The notes: a model not told the origin generated them from the sequence alone. 64,000 bases of DNA from Bog-756 sp963699345 (GCA_963699345.1 CAVOTL010000005.1:1116001-1180000), one strand, 5' to 3'; positions 34,077 to 43,228 are shown, counted from the stretch's first letter. Made by a program: numbers and translations.

Positions 34077-35612
34077 ATGCCGCCACCCGCCCTCGATCCC
34101 GAGCGCACCCCCGTCGTCGTCGCCTCCGGCCAGGACCTCGAACGGCTCGCCCTCGTCACACCCGTCGACCTGATGGTCCGGGCGAGCGAGTCCGCGCTCT
34201 CGGCGGCCCCCCTCCTGCGGGAACGCATCGACCGACTCACGGTGGTGGACGTCATGACCCGGGTGGGGCCGGCCCCGGCCACCGAGCTCGCCGACCGCCT
34301 GGGCCTCGGGGCCCACGTCGTGCGGGAGGTCACCACCGTCGGTGGCAACACCCCGCAGTGGCTGGTCAACCGGGCGGCGTCCGAGATCGCCGCCGGCACC
34401 CTGGCCGTGACCCTGATCGCCGGGGCCGAGGCGATCCGCTCCTCACGGGCCCGACGGGCCCGGGGCCTGCCCCGGGACGGGGGTGTCACCGACCTTCCCC
34501 CCGACCCGGTGGTGGGCGACGACGAGCCCGGGTTCGGGCCGGCCGAGTCGGCCGCCTCGCTGTTGGCGCCGGTGCACGTCTACCCCCTGTTCGAGAACGT
34601 GCTGGCGGCGCGGGCCGGGCGCGACGCCGACGGGCAGCGGGCCGTCCTCGGCCGGCTGATGGCCCCGTTCACCGAGGTGGCCGCCTCCCACCCGTGGGCC
34701 TGGTTCCCCGAGGTCCGCACGGCCGCGGAGATCGCCACGCCCACGCCCGACAACCGGATCGTGTGCGAGCCGTACACCAAACGGATGACCGCCTTCCTGG
34801 GCTCGGACCAGTCCGCCGCCCTCGTCGTCTGTTCGCTCGCCGAGGCCCGCCGGGCCGGTGTCGAGGACCGGGCGGTGTTCGTGTGGTCGGGTGCCGAGGC
34901 CGTCGACGTCCGCTTCGTGTCGGCCCGGCCCGACCCGGGTCGTTCCCCGGCCATCGCCGCGGCCGGCGACGCCCTGTTCGCGGCGGCCACCGACGCGGCC
35001 GGACGGCCCGTCGGCATCGACGACGTCGACCGCCTGGACCTCTATTCATGCTTCCCGTCCGCGGTGCAGATGGCCTGCGAGGCGCTCGGCGTCGCCACCG
35101 ACGACGCCCGGGGACTGACGGTCACCGGTGGACTCCCCTACTTCGGTGGGCCGGGGAACAACTACACGACCCACGGGATCGCCACGCTGTGCGACATCCT
35201 GCGGGACGGTGACGGCCCGGCCACCCGTATCGGCCTGGCCACCGGGCTCGGTTGGTTCGTCACCAAGCACGCCCTCGGCCTGTATGCCACCACCCCACCG
35301 CCCGGCGGGTTCCGCCGGGGCGACACCGCAGCCGCCCAGGCCGCCATCGACGGCTCGGCCGTCGACGTGGCGTCCGGCGTCGACACGCCCGAGGTGGCGA
35401 CCGTGGTGGCGGCCACGGTGTGGCGCGACAACGACGGGACGGCCGCCGGCGCCCCCGTGGTGGCCCGCCTGGACGATGGGCGCCAGCTGGCGTTGGCCCC
35501 CGCGGACGAGGAGGTCGTGGCCGCCATGGGCGACACGGACATGCCCGGCCTGATCGGCGGCTCCGTGGTCGTCGGGGCCGGTGAGCCGCGCTACCGTCTG
35601 ACGGGGCGCTGA
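34077..35612 (+). CDS. Thiolase-like protein type 1 (acetyl-CoA acetyltransferase-related)
   Basis: A 511-residue protein with a thiolase fold (TPVVVASGQDLERLALVTPVDLMVRAS, then VTTVGGNTPQWLVNRAASEIAAG) plus a C-terminal extra domain of about 90 residues (VATVVAATVWRDNDGTAAGAPVVARL), as in mycobacterial type-1 thiolase-like proteins. The usual nucleophilic Cys after the N-terminal helix is absent: the equivalent segment reads VGGNTPQWLVN. LYSCFPSAVQMACEALG and GGPGNNYTTHGIA are conserved blocks of this subfamily. It probably binds CoA-esters or lipids rather than acting as a normal thiolase. The crotonase gene follows 32 bp on, suggesting an operon. Confidence 0.8.
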   Translation: MPPPALDPERTPVVVASGQDLERLALVTPVDLMVRASESALSAAPLLRERIDRLTVVDVMTRVGPAPATELADRLGLGAHVVREVTTVGGNTPQWLVNRAASEIAAGTLAVTLIAGAEAIRSSRARRARGLPRDGGVTDLPPDPVVGDDEPGFGPAESAASLLAPVHVYPLFENVLAARAGRDADGQRAVLGRLMAPFTEVAASHPWAWFPEVRTAAEIATPTPDNRIVCEPYTKRMTAFLGSDQSAALVVCSLAEARRAGVEDRAVFVWSGAEAVDVRFVSARPDPGRSPAIAAAGDALFAAATDAAGRPVGIDDVDRLDLYSCFPSAVQMACEALGVATDDARGLTVTGGLPYFGGPGNNYTTHGIATLCDILRDGDGPATRIGLATGLGWFVTKHALGLYATTPPPGGFRRGDTAAAQAAIDGSAVDVASGVDTPEVATVVAATVWRDNDGTAAGAPVVARLDDGRQLALAPADEEVVAAMGDTDMPGLIGGSVVVGAGEPRYRLTGR

Positions 35613-35644
35613 CACGCGCCTCCCATCGTCCGAGGGAGACCACC

Positions 35645-36418
35645 ATGTCCGATGCCGTGCTCCGTGAGCGCCAGGGTCACATCGAGATACTGACCATCAA
35701 CCGCCCCGAGGCCCGCAACGCGGTGAACGGGGCCGTCGCCCAGGCCTTCACCGAGGCGTTCGACGAGCTCGAGCACGACGACGACTGCAACGTGGTCATC
35801 GTGACCGGCGCCGGCGACAAGGCGTTCTGCGCCGGCATGGACCTGAAGGCCTTCGCCGCCGGCGAGGCGGGCGAGATCATGGGCGCCCGGGGTGGGTTCG
35901 GGGGCATCGCCCAGCGCGACTTCCCGAAGCCGCTCATCGCCGCCGTCAACGGGTCCGCCCTGGCCGGCGGATGCGAGATCATGCTCTCCTGCGACCTGGT
36001 CGTGGCCGTCGAAGAGGCGAAGTTCGGCATCCCCGAGGTCAAGCGCGGCCTCATGGCCGGCGCCGGCGGTCTCCTCCGGCTGCCCAAGCGGATCCCGCCG
36101 GCCATCGCCCTCGAGCTGGCCCTCACCGGGGACCCGATCGACGCCCGGCGGGCGCTGGCCATCGGCCTGGTCAACCGGGTCGTGCCCGCCGACCAGCTGA
36201 TGCCGTCGGCCCTCGAGCTCGCCGGGACCATCGCCGCCAACGCCCCCCTGGCGGTGCGGAGTTCCAAGAAAGTCATGAAGCAGGCGGGCGAGCTTCCCGA
36301 GGCCGAGGGCTGGAAGGTCAACAACGACGCCATGCCCGCCGTCTTCGGCTCCGCCGACGCCATGGAGGGGGCGGTGGCCTTCGCCGAGAAGCGGCCGCCG
36401 GTCTGGACGGGCAAGTAG
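35645..36418 (+). CDS. Enoyl-CoA hydratase/isomerase (crotonase family)
   Basis: A 257-residue crotonase. The oxyanion-hole segments GAGDKAFCAGMDLKAF (about residues 57-72) and ALAGGCEIMLSCDLVVA, followed by AKFGIPEVKRGLMAGAGG with the conserved Glu, are clear. It would hydrate or isomerise an enoyl-CoA. ATG 35645 is preceded by GAGGGAG. It forms a likely operon with the thiolase-like protein, giving two CoA-ester enzymes outside the main catabolic cluster. Substrate cannot be deduced. Confidence 0.87.
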   Translation: MSDAVLRERQGHIEILTINRPEARNAVNGAVAQAFTEAFDELEHDDDCNVVIVTGAGDKAFCAGMDLKAFAAGEAGEIMGARGGFGGIAQRDFPKPLIAAVNGSALAGGCEIMLSCDLVVAVEEAKFGIPEVKRGLMAGAGGLLRLPKRIPPAIALELALTGDPIDARRALAIGLVNRVVPADQLMPSALELAGTIAANAPLAVRSSKKVMKQAGELPEAEGWKVNNDAMPAVFGSADAMEGAVAFAEKRPPVWTGK

Positions 36419-36428
36419 CGTCGGCGCC

Positions 36429-36869
36429 GTGCCGACCCCCCACCTGCTGGCCGACGCCGGGCCCGGCCTGGCCACCGCGGTCACGGGGATCCGCCTGATC
36501 CTCCACGTGTTCGCCGCCACCATCTGGGTGGGTGGGCAGTTCACCGTGGCCGGGCTGCTGCCGACGATCCGCGGCTTCGGCGACGACGCCCCGAAGAAGG
36601 TCGCCCGGGCCTTCAGCCGCTTCATGTGGCCGGCCTACGCCGTGCTCGTCGTGACCGGGTTCTGGAACGTCAGCGCCGTGGGCACCAGCGGGGCCACCAC
36701 CGCCTGGAAGGCCGTCCTGATCATCAAGATCTTCTTCGTCGTGGTCGCCGGCGTGGCCGTCTTCCTCCATCAGCGGGCCACCACCAAGGCGGGCCTGGCC
36801 GTCTGGGGGTCGATCGGCGGGGTGGCATCGGTGATCGCACTCTGCCTGGGCGTCTTCCTGGCCGGTTGA
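36429..36869 (+). CDS. Small four-helix membrane protein (CopD-like)
   Basis: A 146-residue integral membrane protein with four helices: VTGIRLILHVFAATIWVGGQFTVAG, FMWPAYAVLVVTGFWNVSAV, AVLIIKIFFVVVAGVAVFL and AVWGSIGGVASVIALCLGVFL. His in the first helix and the HQRATTKAG loop recall CopD/DUF2269-type proteins that may carry copper or heme. GTG 36429 lies 10 bp after the crotonase stop, so it may be read from the same transcript. Function is not established. Confidence 0.7.
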   Translation: MPTPHLLADAGPGLATAVTGIRLILHVFAATIWVGGQFTVAGLLPTIRGFGDDAPKKVARAFSRFMWPAYAVLVVTGFWNVSAVGTSGATTAWKAVLIIKIFFVVVAGVAVFLHQRATTKAGLAVWGSIGGVASVIALCLGVFLAG

Positions 36870-36965
36870 CCGCCGTCGCCCCGACCGGGTCCGGGCCCCG
36901 TCCGCGCGGCAGACCACCACGCGCACGTCTAACCTTGAGGTGCACTCGACAAGGGAGCCACCGTC

Positions 36966-37256
36966 ATGCCGTTCAGCCCTCCAGCAGATCTCCTCGGTGA
37001 GCAAGGCCTCATCGTCATCATCGTCATCGCCGTCGTCCTCTTCGGATCCACGCAGATCCCGAAGCTGGCGCGGTCGCTCGGCTCGGCCCAGAAGGAGTTC
37101 AAGAAGGGCCTCGACGAGGGAGCCAACGGCGACACGTCGGCCGCCGTGCCGGCCGCCCCGCTGAACCAGGCCCCACCGGCCGCCGCCCCGGCACCGACCC
37201 CGGCACCCGCACCCGCTCCCCCCGCCGCGGACGGTTCCGCGGGCACCACCTCCTGA
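36966..37256 (+). CDS. tatA: Sec-independent translocase protein TatA
   Basis: A 96-residue protein: one N-terminal membrane helix (LIVIIVIAVVLFGSTQIPKLARSLG) with the FG hinge, an amphipathic helix (SAQKEFKKGLDEG) and a flexible Ala/Pro tail, which is the TatA layout. It would form the pore for twin-arginine export of folded proteins such as the Rieske subunit. ATG 36966 follows AAGGGAG; a TAACCT -10 box lies at 36930-36935. No tatB or tatC is in view. Confidence 0.85.
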   Translation: MPFSPPADLLGEQGLIVIIVIAVVLFGSTQIPKLARSLGSAQKEFKKGLDEGANGDTSAAVPAAPLNQAPPAAAPAPTPAPAPAPPAADGSAGTTS

Positions 37257-37269
37257 GCAGCACCGCTAC

Positions 37270-37937
37270 GTGCCGTCGGACGTCGGCGCCGACGCCGCGG
37301 CAGACGATCCGCGTTGGCGCATCCCCTTCTGGGCCCTCCAGGTCCTGGAATTCGGTACGGCCTTCCTCCTTGTCACCCAGTCGGTCCATGTCGTCCACGG
37401 CGCTCTCCTGGTGGCAGCCGGCGCGGTGCTGGTCGGTCTGGCGCTCACCGCGGACGGGCCGCTCGGTGTCTACCGGGTGTGCGGCCGACGGCTCCACCGC
37501 CTCCTCGTCCTCACCTTCGCCGGCGCCCTGGCCGTGGCCTGCATCGTCCCGGCGCTGCGGCCCGATATCGAGGGCCTCCTCTTGATCGGCTTCGCGGTGG
37601 TCGCCCTGGCGGTGCTGGCCCTGCGGACCACCGTGTCCGGCGGACGGGGTGGGCGTCGGCGACGCCGTCGGGCGACCGGTGGGGGCGAGGTCATCGACGC
37701 CACCGCCACCGTCACCACCCCCGAACCGGCGCCCGCGCCCGCCCCCCGTCCACCATCGACGCGGCGGCCCGCCGGGCGGGGCGCACCGCGGCGGCCGCCA
37801 CCGCGGCCGGCCGTCGGGCCGTCGACGACCACCGACCCGGGGTCGAGGAACAGGTGAAGCGCTCGATCCGCGGCGCCGGGCGCCTGGCCGGAAAGCTCGC
37901 CGGCCCGAAGGCACCACCCGACCCCGACCGGTCCTGA
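37270..37937 (+). pseudogene. Membrane protein, probably frameshifted at a C6 run
   Basis: From GTG 37270 the protein has about four membrane helices (including IPFWALQVLEFGTAFLLVTQSVHV, LLVLTFAGALAVACIVPAL and GLLLIGFAVVALAVLAL), then a basic and Pro-rich stretch. In the current frame it ends at 37857 with an Arg/Pro-rich tail. One frame back, from the C6 run at 37742-37747, sequence continues as STIDAAARRAGRTAAAATA and then VKRSIRGAGRLAGKLAG to a stop at 37937, which looks far more protein-like. One extra C would join them into about 222 residues. Same type of lesion as at 15517. Function unknown. Confidence 0.55.
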
Positions 37938-37965
37938 GCGACAGTGTCCCGGGGAAGATGACGCC

Positions 37966-39312
37966 ATGAGCGGGACCGAGGACGTGCTGGCCGTCGCCGA
38001 GCGGATGTGGGAGGGCGGGCCGCCGCCCGCCGGTATCGGGCTCGTCGATCCGATGATCTTCGGGGGCGGCATGGCCGAGGTGGCCGACGGGGTGGCCTTC
38101 GTCCCGTCGTTCGCCAACGTCGCCGCCGTGCGCACCGCCGAGGGTCTGGTGCTCATCGACGTCGGCAGTCCCTTCCTGTCGGGCCAGGTCCACCGCACCC
38201 TGCGCGCCTGGTCCGCCGATCCGCTCCACACGGCCGTGTACTCCCACGGCCACATCGACCACGTCTTCGGAGTCCACCGGTTCGAGGCGGACGCCGAGGC
38301 CCACGGCTGGCCGGCCCCCCGGGTCGTGGCCCACGAAGACGTGGCCGCCCGGTTCGACCGCTACGTGACGACCGCGGGGTACAACGCGGTGGTCAACCGC
38401 CGGCAGTTCGGGATCGACGACCTCGAGTGGCCGACCCGCTACCGCTATCCGGACCTGACGTTCCACGACCGACTGGACCTCGACGTCGGGGGCGTACCGG
38501 CCCAGCTCCGCCACGCCCGGGGAGAGACGGACGACCACGCCTGGACCTGGTTCCCCACCCGGCGCGTGCTGTGCACGGGGGATCTGTTCATCTGGGCGTC
38601 GCCCAACGCCGGCAATCCCCAGAAGGTCCAGCGCTACCCCCTCGAGTGGGCGGAGGCGCTGCGCTCCATGCTGACGCTGTTCGACGCACCGGGCGGCGGG
38701 CCCGAGGTCCTCCTGCCCGGGCACGGCTACCCGATCATGGGCGCGGACCGCGTCCGGCGCGCCCTCACCGAGACCGCCGAGCTGCTGGAGTCGCTGGTAG
38801 CCCAGACCCTCGAGCTCATGAACGCCGGGGCGCGCCTCGACGAGGCCATCCGCACCGTGACCGCGCCCGCCCACCTGCTGGCCCGTCCCTACCTGCAGCC
38901 GGTCTACGACGAGCCCGAATTCGTGGTGCGCGGCGTGTGGCGCCGGTACGGGGGGTGGTGGGACGGGAACCCGGCCACCCTCCAGCCGGCGCCCGAGGCC
39001 GCCCTCGCCCGGGAGCTGGCCGAGCTCTCCGGCGGCGCCGGCGTGCTGGCCGGGCGGGCCATCGCCCTGGTCGAAGGGGCCGACGCCTCACCCACCCCGG
39101 ACGCGGCGCTGCGCCTCGCCGGCCACCTGGCCGAGCTCGCCTGGCTGGCCGCACCCACCGATCCCGGCGTGGCGGCGACCCGGACGGCCGTCTTCACCCG
39201 TCGGGCCGAGGTGGCCACGTCGACCATGGCGAAGGGCGTCTTCGGCTGGGCGGCCAGGGAGTCGGGGGACGACCAGCGGGGCCGCCACCCCGAGCCGGGA
39301 CGAAACGGCTGA
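37966..39312 (+). CDS. Metallo-beta-lactamase fold hydrolase, alkylsulfatase-like
   Basis: A 448-residue protein. The metal-binding motif SHGHIDH gives His94, His96, Asp98 and His99. Further ligands are in RHARGETDDHAWTWFP and LPGHGYPI, and LCTGDLFIWASPNAGNPQKVQRYP is typical of alkyl/aryl sulfatases of the SdsA/BDS1 type. The C-terminal part contains the dimerisation-domain pattern VRGVWRRYGGWWDGNPATLQPAP. Known members cleave long-chain alkyl sulfates; here there is no signal peptide. ATG 37966 has GGGGAAG upstream. Its natural substrate is unknown. Confidence 0.82.
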   Translation: MSGTEDVLAVAERMWEGGPPPAGIGLVDPMIFGGGMAEVADGVAFVPSFANVAAVRTAEGLVLIDVGSPFLSGQVHRTLRAWSADPLHTAVYSHGHIDHVFGVHRFEADAEAHGWPAPRVVAHEDVAARFDRYVTTAGYNAVVNRRQFGIDDLEWPTRYRYPDLTFHDRLDLDVGGVPAQLRHARGETDDHAWTWFPTRRVLCTGDLFIWASPNAGNPQKVQRYPLEWAEALRSMLTLFDAPGGGPEVLLPGHGYPIMGADRVRRALTETAELLESLVAQTLELMNAGARLDEAIRTVTAPAHLLARPYLQPVYDEPEFVVRGVWRRYGGWWDGNPATLQPAPEAALARELAELSGGAGVLAGRAIALVEGADASPTPDAALRLAGHLAELAWLAAPTDPGVAATRTAVFTRRAEVATSTMAKGVFGWAARESGDDQRGRHPEPGRNG

Positions 39313-39366
39313 TTCCCAAGGCTCCGACCAGGGAGTTCGCCCCCGGCCACCCGGGCACGGCTCAAC

Positions 39367-39403
39367 TTCTCAATTCCGCGGCGGCCCCACTAGAGTTTCG
39401 CCC
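39367..39403 (+). promoter_or_regulatory. Leaderless promoter of ctaC
   Basis: -35-like TTCTCA (39367-39372), an 18-nt spacer and -10 TAGAGT (39391-39396), then 7 nt to GTG 39404. There is no ribosome site, so the ctaC-ctaD-ctaF message probably starts at or next to the GTG. Confidence 0.55.
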
Positions 39404-40375
39404 GTGATCGCCTTCACAAACGGATCCCCGACGCCCCTACCCGACCGCGACCACCCCGTCGCCGACCCGTCGGAGGGGACCCGGGCTCCCGGCGCCGGGC
39501 CGCGGTGGAAGCGCCTGGCCATCGGCCTCGGCGTGGGGGCGCCCCTGGTGCTCGGGGGCTGCAACTTCTACCCGTCCTACGGCGCCAGCCGCGGGGCGAC
39601 CACCCAGGGGCAGGACACGTTCAAGCTGTACTCGGGGATGATGACGACGGGCATCATCGTCGGTGGCCTCGTCGGCCTGCTCATCCTGTACACGATCCTC
39701 CGCTACCGGCGTCGCTCCGAGACGATGCCGAAGCAGTTCCACGAGAGCATCCCGATCGAGATCCTCTACACCGGCATCCCGATCCTGATCGTGGCCGTGC
39801 TCTTCTTCTTCACGGTCATCACCGAGAACAAGGTCGACGCCACCGTGCCCGCCGCCGCCCGCGTCACCACGGACGGGACCCCGGTCCTCGACGTCAAGGT
39901 CACGGCGTTCCAGTGGGGCTGGCGGTTCGACTACCCGAACGACAACGTCACGGTGTCCGGCGACGTCACCAACGGCCCGGACAACCACGGACCCCAGATG
40001 GTGCTGCCGGTCGGCGAGACCGTCCAGATCACCCTCGTGTCCAACGACGTCATCCACGGCTTCTACGTGCGGGACTTCAACTTCAGCCGCTACGCCCTGC
40101 CCGGCGTGGTGAACCACTTCGACCTCAATGTCATCAATCCCGGCTTCTACCCCGGTCAGTGCACCCAGATCTGCGGTCTCTACCACTCCGAGATGCTCTT
40201 CAGCGTCCGGGCCGTCACCCCCTCGCAGTTCACCAGCTGGGTGTCGGGTGAGGTGGCCGACGGACACACGTTGCAGCGGGTCCCGCCCCCGGCCGCCAAC
40301 GTGCCTCCGCCCTACGACCACGTGACCCAGTCCAACGCTCTGGCCGCACCGTCCTCGAAGAAGGGTTCCCTGTGA
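39404..40375 (+). CDS. ctaC: Cytochrome c oxidase subunit II
   Basis: A 323-residue lipoprotein-type subunit II: lipobox LVLGGC with Cys53, two membrane helices (MTTGIIVGGLVGLLILYTIL and ILYTGIPILIVAVLFFFTVI) and a cupredoxin domain. The CuA centre is complete: His218, Cys253, Cys257, His261 and Met264 in QCTQICGLYHSEM. It takes electrons from the bcc complex and passes them to subunit I. GTG 39404 is set by the -10 box 7 nt upstream. The stop overlaps the start of ctaD (GTGA). Confidence 0.95.
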   Translation: MIAFTNGSPTPLPDRDHPVADPSEGTRAPGAGPRWKRLAIGLGVGAPLVLGGCNFYPSYGASRGATTQGQDTFKLYSGMMTTGIIVGGLVGLLILYTILRYRRRSETMPKQFHESIPIEILYTGIPILIVAVLFFFTVITENKVDATVPAAARVTTDGTPVLDVKVTAFQWGWRFDYPNDNVTVSGDVTNGPDNHGPQMVLPVGETVQITLVSNDVIHGFYVRDFNFSRYALPGVVNHFDLNVINPGFYPGQCTQICGLYHSEMLFSVRAVTPSQFTSWVSGEVADGHTLQRVPPPAANVPPPYDHVTQSNALAAPSSKKGSL

Positions 40376-42144
40376 CCACCACCGTCGACACCCCCGAACT
40401 GATCGAGCCCGAGGAGCCGGGGGGTCCGGACGCCCACGGTCCCGGGGCCCACGGACCCGACGACGGGATCCACGAGGCCCACCACGAGCACCACGGGCCG
40501 AAGGGCATCCTCAACTGGCTGACCTCGACCGACCACAAGGTGATCGGCAAGTCGTACATGATCACCTCGCTGGTGCTGTTCTTCATCTCCGGGGCGATGG
40601 CCCTGGTGATCCGGGCCCAGCTGGCCAACCCCTCGTCGTCGCTGGTCAACTTCCAGACCTACAACGAGCTGTTCACCATGCACGGCAGCCTGATGCTGTA
40701 CCTGTTCGCCGGGCCCTTCGCCTTCGGCGGCCTGGCCAACTACATCGTGCCGCTCCAGGTCGGGGCGCCCGACATGGCCTACCCCCGCCTGAACGCCCTG
40801 TCCTACTGGCTGTACCTCGGCGGTTCGAGCGTCATGACCCTGAGCTTCGTGGTGGCCGGCGGCGCGGCCTCGTTCGGATGGGTCGCCTACGCCCCGCTCT
40901 CCAACTCGATCAACTCGCCGGGGGCCGGCACCGACATGTGGCTCATGTCGCTGGGCCTGACCGGGTTCTCGGCGATCTTCACCGGCGTGAACCTGGTGGC
41001 CACCATCTTCTACCTGCGGGCGCCCGGCATGACCATGTTCCGGGTGCCGATCTTCTCCTGGAACATGCTGGTGACCGGCATCCTGATCCTCATCGCCTTC
41101 CCGGTGCTGTTCGGCGCCGTGGTGCTGCTCTTCTGTGACCGGCACTTCGGGACGCACATCTACTCGGTCCAGGGCGGTGGTGTGCCGGTGCTCTGGCAGA
41201 ACCTCTTCTGGTTCTTCGGGCATCCGGAGGTCTACATCCTGGCGTTACCGTATTTCGGCATCGTGACCGACATCATCCCGGTGTTCAGCCGCAAGCCGCT
41301 GTTCGGCTACCGGGGCATGGTGTTCGCCACCCTGTCCATCGCCGCCCTGTCCACCGGCGTGTGGGCCCACCACATGTTCACCACCGGCGTCGTGCTGCTG
41401 CCGTTCTTCTCCCTGCTGTCGTACCTCATCGCCGTGCCGACCGGCATCAAGTTCTTCAACTGGATCGGCACCATGTGGGGCGGCCAGATCAGCTTCCAGA
41501 CGCCCATGCTGTTCTCGGTGGGCTTCCTGTTCGCCTTCCTCATGGGCGGCGTGACGGGGGTGCTGCTGGCCTCGCCGCCGGTCGACTTCATGACCCACGA
41601 CACGTACTTCGTGGTGGCCCACTTCCACCAGGTCCTGATCGGGACCACGGTGTTCGCCGGGTTCGCCGGGTTCTACTTCTGGTACCCGAAGATGTTCGGA
41701 CGGATGCTGAACGAGCGCCTGGGGAAGGTGCACTTCTGGCTCCTGTTCATCGGGTTCTGGGTCACCTTCACCCCGCAGTACCTGCTGGGACTGAAGGGCA
41801 TGCCCCGACGGATCGCCGACTACCTCACGACCAACGGCTGGACCGGCCTCAACCAGATCTCCACCGTGGGGGCGTTCATCATCGGTGCCTCGTTCCTGTT
41901 CTTCTTCGCCAACCTCATCACGTCGTGGCGCAAGCCGGTGACGGCGGGCGACAACCCGTGGGACGGTGGTGCCCTCGAGTGGTTCACGTCGTCCCCCCCG
42001 CCGCACCACAACTTCACCCAGCTGCCCCCGATCCGCTCCGAGCGGCCGACGTGGGACTACAACCATCCCGAGCACCGCAAGGATGACAAGCACGGCACGG
42101 GCGCACCGGAGAGGGAGAAGGAGACCGTGGGGGCCAGCTCATGA
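40372..42144 (+). CDS. ctaD: Cytochrome c oxidase subunit I
   Basis: A 590-residue aa3-type heme-copper oxidase subunit with 12 membrane helices. Visible landmarks are the heme a ligand region (NELFTMHGSLMLYLFAGP), the CuB/Tyr crosslink region WFFGHPEVYILALPYFG, the HHMFTTG loop, and HDTYFVVAHFHQVLIG with the heme a and a3 ligands. It reduces oxygen to water and pumps protons. GTG 40372 overlaps ctaC, and its stop overlaps ctaF (ATGA). Together they make the core of the bcc-aa3 supercomplex with the qcr genes at 50.9-54.9 kb. Confidence 0.96.
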   Translation: MTTTVDTPELIEPEEPGGPDAHGPGAHGPDDGIHEAHHEHHGPKGILNWLTSTDHKVIGKSYMITSLVLFFISGAMALVIRAQLANPSSSLVNFQTYNELFTMHGSLMLYLFAGPFAFGGLANYIVPLQVGAPDMAYPRLNALSYWLYLGGSSVMTLSFVVAGGAASFGWVAYAPLSNSINSPGAGTDMWLMSLGLTGFSAIFTGVNLVATIFYLRAPGMTMFRVPIFSWNMLVTGILILIAFPVLFGAVVLLFCDRHFGTHIYSVQGGGVPVLWQNLFWFFGHPEVYILALPYFGIVTDIIPVFSRKPLFGYRGMVFATLSIAALSTGVWAHHMFTTGVVLLPFFSLLSYLIAVPTGIKFFNWIGTMWGGQISFQTPMLFSVGFLFAFLMGGVTGVLLASPPVDFMTHDTYFVVAHFHQVLIGTTVFAGFAGFYFWYPKMFGRMLNERLGKVHFWLLFIGFWVTFTPQYLLGLKGMPRRIADYLTTNGWTGLNQISTVGAFIIGASFLFFFANLITSWRKPVTAGDNPWDGGALEWFTSSPPPHHNFTQLPPIRSERPTWDYNHPEHRKDDKHGTGAPEREKETVGASS

Positions 42145-42533
42145 AGGTGAACGGGGCGTTCCTCGCCATCATCGGTGTCTTCTTCGGCATCATCGGGATC
42201 GTCTACTGGTTCCTCAGCTACGACGACGGCGGCTTCCTGATGCTCATCGGGTCCTGCCTGCTCGGACTGCTGCCCGGCGGTTACTACCTGTGGTGGTCGC
42301 GCCGGATGCGGCCGCTCGAGAGCGACCTGCCCGATGCCGAGGTGAGCGACGGTGCCGGCACCATCGACTCGTTCCCGGGATCGAGCATCTGGCCGTTCCT
42401 CCTGGGCATGGGCGCCCTGTTCGCCACGCTCACCTTCATCTTCGGGCTGTGGCTGGCCCCGATCGCCATCGCTCTCGGCCTGTCCGCCGTCATCGGCGGG
42501 GTGACCGAGAGCCGCCGTGGCGGCACCGTCTGA
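42141..42533 (+). CDS. ctaF: Actinobacterial cytochrome c oxidase subunit IV
   Basis: A 130-residue protein with four membrane helices (NGAFLAIIGVFFGIIGIVYWFL, FLMLIGSCLLGLLPGGYYLWW, SIWPFLLGMGALFATLTFIFG and LWLAPIAIALGLSAVIGG), the layout of the actinobacterial subunit IV. It stabilises the aa3 oxidase. ATG 42141 overlaps the ctaD stop. The last codons and the TGA stop lie in the first unit of a nine-copy 14-bp tandem repeat, so its end has been duplicated many times downstream. Confidence 0.9.
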   Translation: MKVNGAFLAIIGVFFGIIGIVYWFLSYDDGGFLMLIGSCLLGLLPGGYYLWWSRRMRPLESDLPDAEVSDGAGTIDSFPGSSIWPFLLGMGALFATLTFIFGLWLAPIAIALGLSAVIGGVTESRRGGTV

Positions 42534-42646
42534 GCGGCACCGTCTGAGCGGCACCGTCTGAGCGGCACCGTCTGAGCGGCACCGTCTGAGCGGCACCGTC
42601 TGAGCGGCACCGTCTGAGCGGCACCCTCTGAGCGCCACGCTCTGAG
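42521..42646 (+). repeat. Nine-copy 14-bp tandem repeat at the ctaF 3' end
   Basis: The unit CGGCACCGTCTGAG repeats without gaps from 42521. Seven copies are exact, the eighth has one change and the ninth two. The first copy holds the last codons and stop of ctaF. The remaining 190 bases to 42838 hold no gene; GGAGGCGG before GTG 42839 is the ribosome site of the next gene. Confidence 0.95.
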
Positions 42647-42838
42647 GCAGCGCCCCGAGATCGGGTCCCGGGGCGGCCGGCGGACCGCATCCCGCTTTTC
42701 ACGACGGGCGGACACCGACCGGAACCTCGGTCGGCCTGCTGACGGCCGGCGCGCTGGTCCGGGTCGACGCACCCGAGCCGTTCCTGTGCTGGACTCCACG
42801 GGGACTCCGACGCGGGATCGGGGGAACGGAGGCGGAAC

Positions 42839-43228
42839 GTGACCGGTGTCGTCGGAAAGACCAGGAGCTCCCTGGCGGTGATCCTGCTCACCATCGTGAC
42901 GCTCGGCATCTACGGCCTCTACTGGCAGTACGCGTCGTTCAAGGAATTGAAGGAGTACTCCGGGGAGGGGATCGGCGGTGGACTCGGACTGGTCCTCGCC
43001 ATCTTCGTCTCCATCGTCAACATCTTCCTCCTGCCGATGGAGGTCGGGCACCTCTACGGGAGCGAGGGGCGGCCGGAGCCGGTATCGGCCCTCACGGGTC
43101 TGTGGATACTGCTCCCCCTGGTCGGCTGGTTCATCTGGCTGGTGAAGGTCCAGGGCCGGCTCAACGACTTCTGGTCGGCGCACGCGGCCACGGTGCCGCC
43201 GTCCGCCCCGCCTCCCCCGGCCGCGTAG
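42839..43228 (+). CDS. DUF4234-type membrane protein
   Basis: A 129-residue membrane protein with about three helices (SLAVILLTIVTLGIYGLYW, GLGLVLAIFVSIVNIFLLPM and LTGLWILLPLVGWFIWLVKV) and the DUF4234 pattern TLGIYGLYWQYASFKELKEY. The family is common in actinobacteria without known role. GTG 42839 follows GGAGGCGG closely. It is separated from the cox genes by the repeat tract and is convergent with the APH-like gene. Confidence 0.78.
   Translation: MTGVVGKTRSSLAVILLTIVTLGIYGLYWQYASFKELKEYSGEGIGGGLGLVLAIFVSIVNIFLLPMEVGHLYGSEGRPEPVSALTGLWILLPLVGWFIWLVKVQGRLNDFWSAHAATVPPSAPPPPAA

Noticed and set aside
42521..42646. Tandem array considered as a CRISPR or as a coding repeat on the - strand
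   Set aside because: Units are 14 bp with no spacers, so it is not CRISPR. The - strand frames through it run from one out-of-frame repeat into unrelated sequence with no domain.
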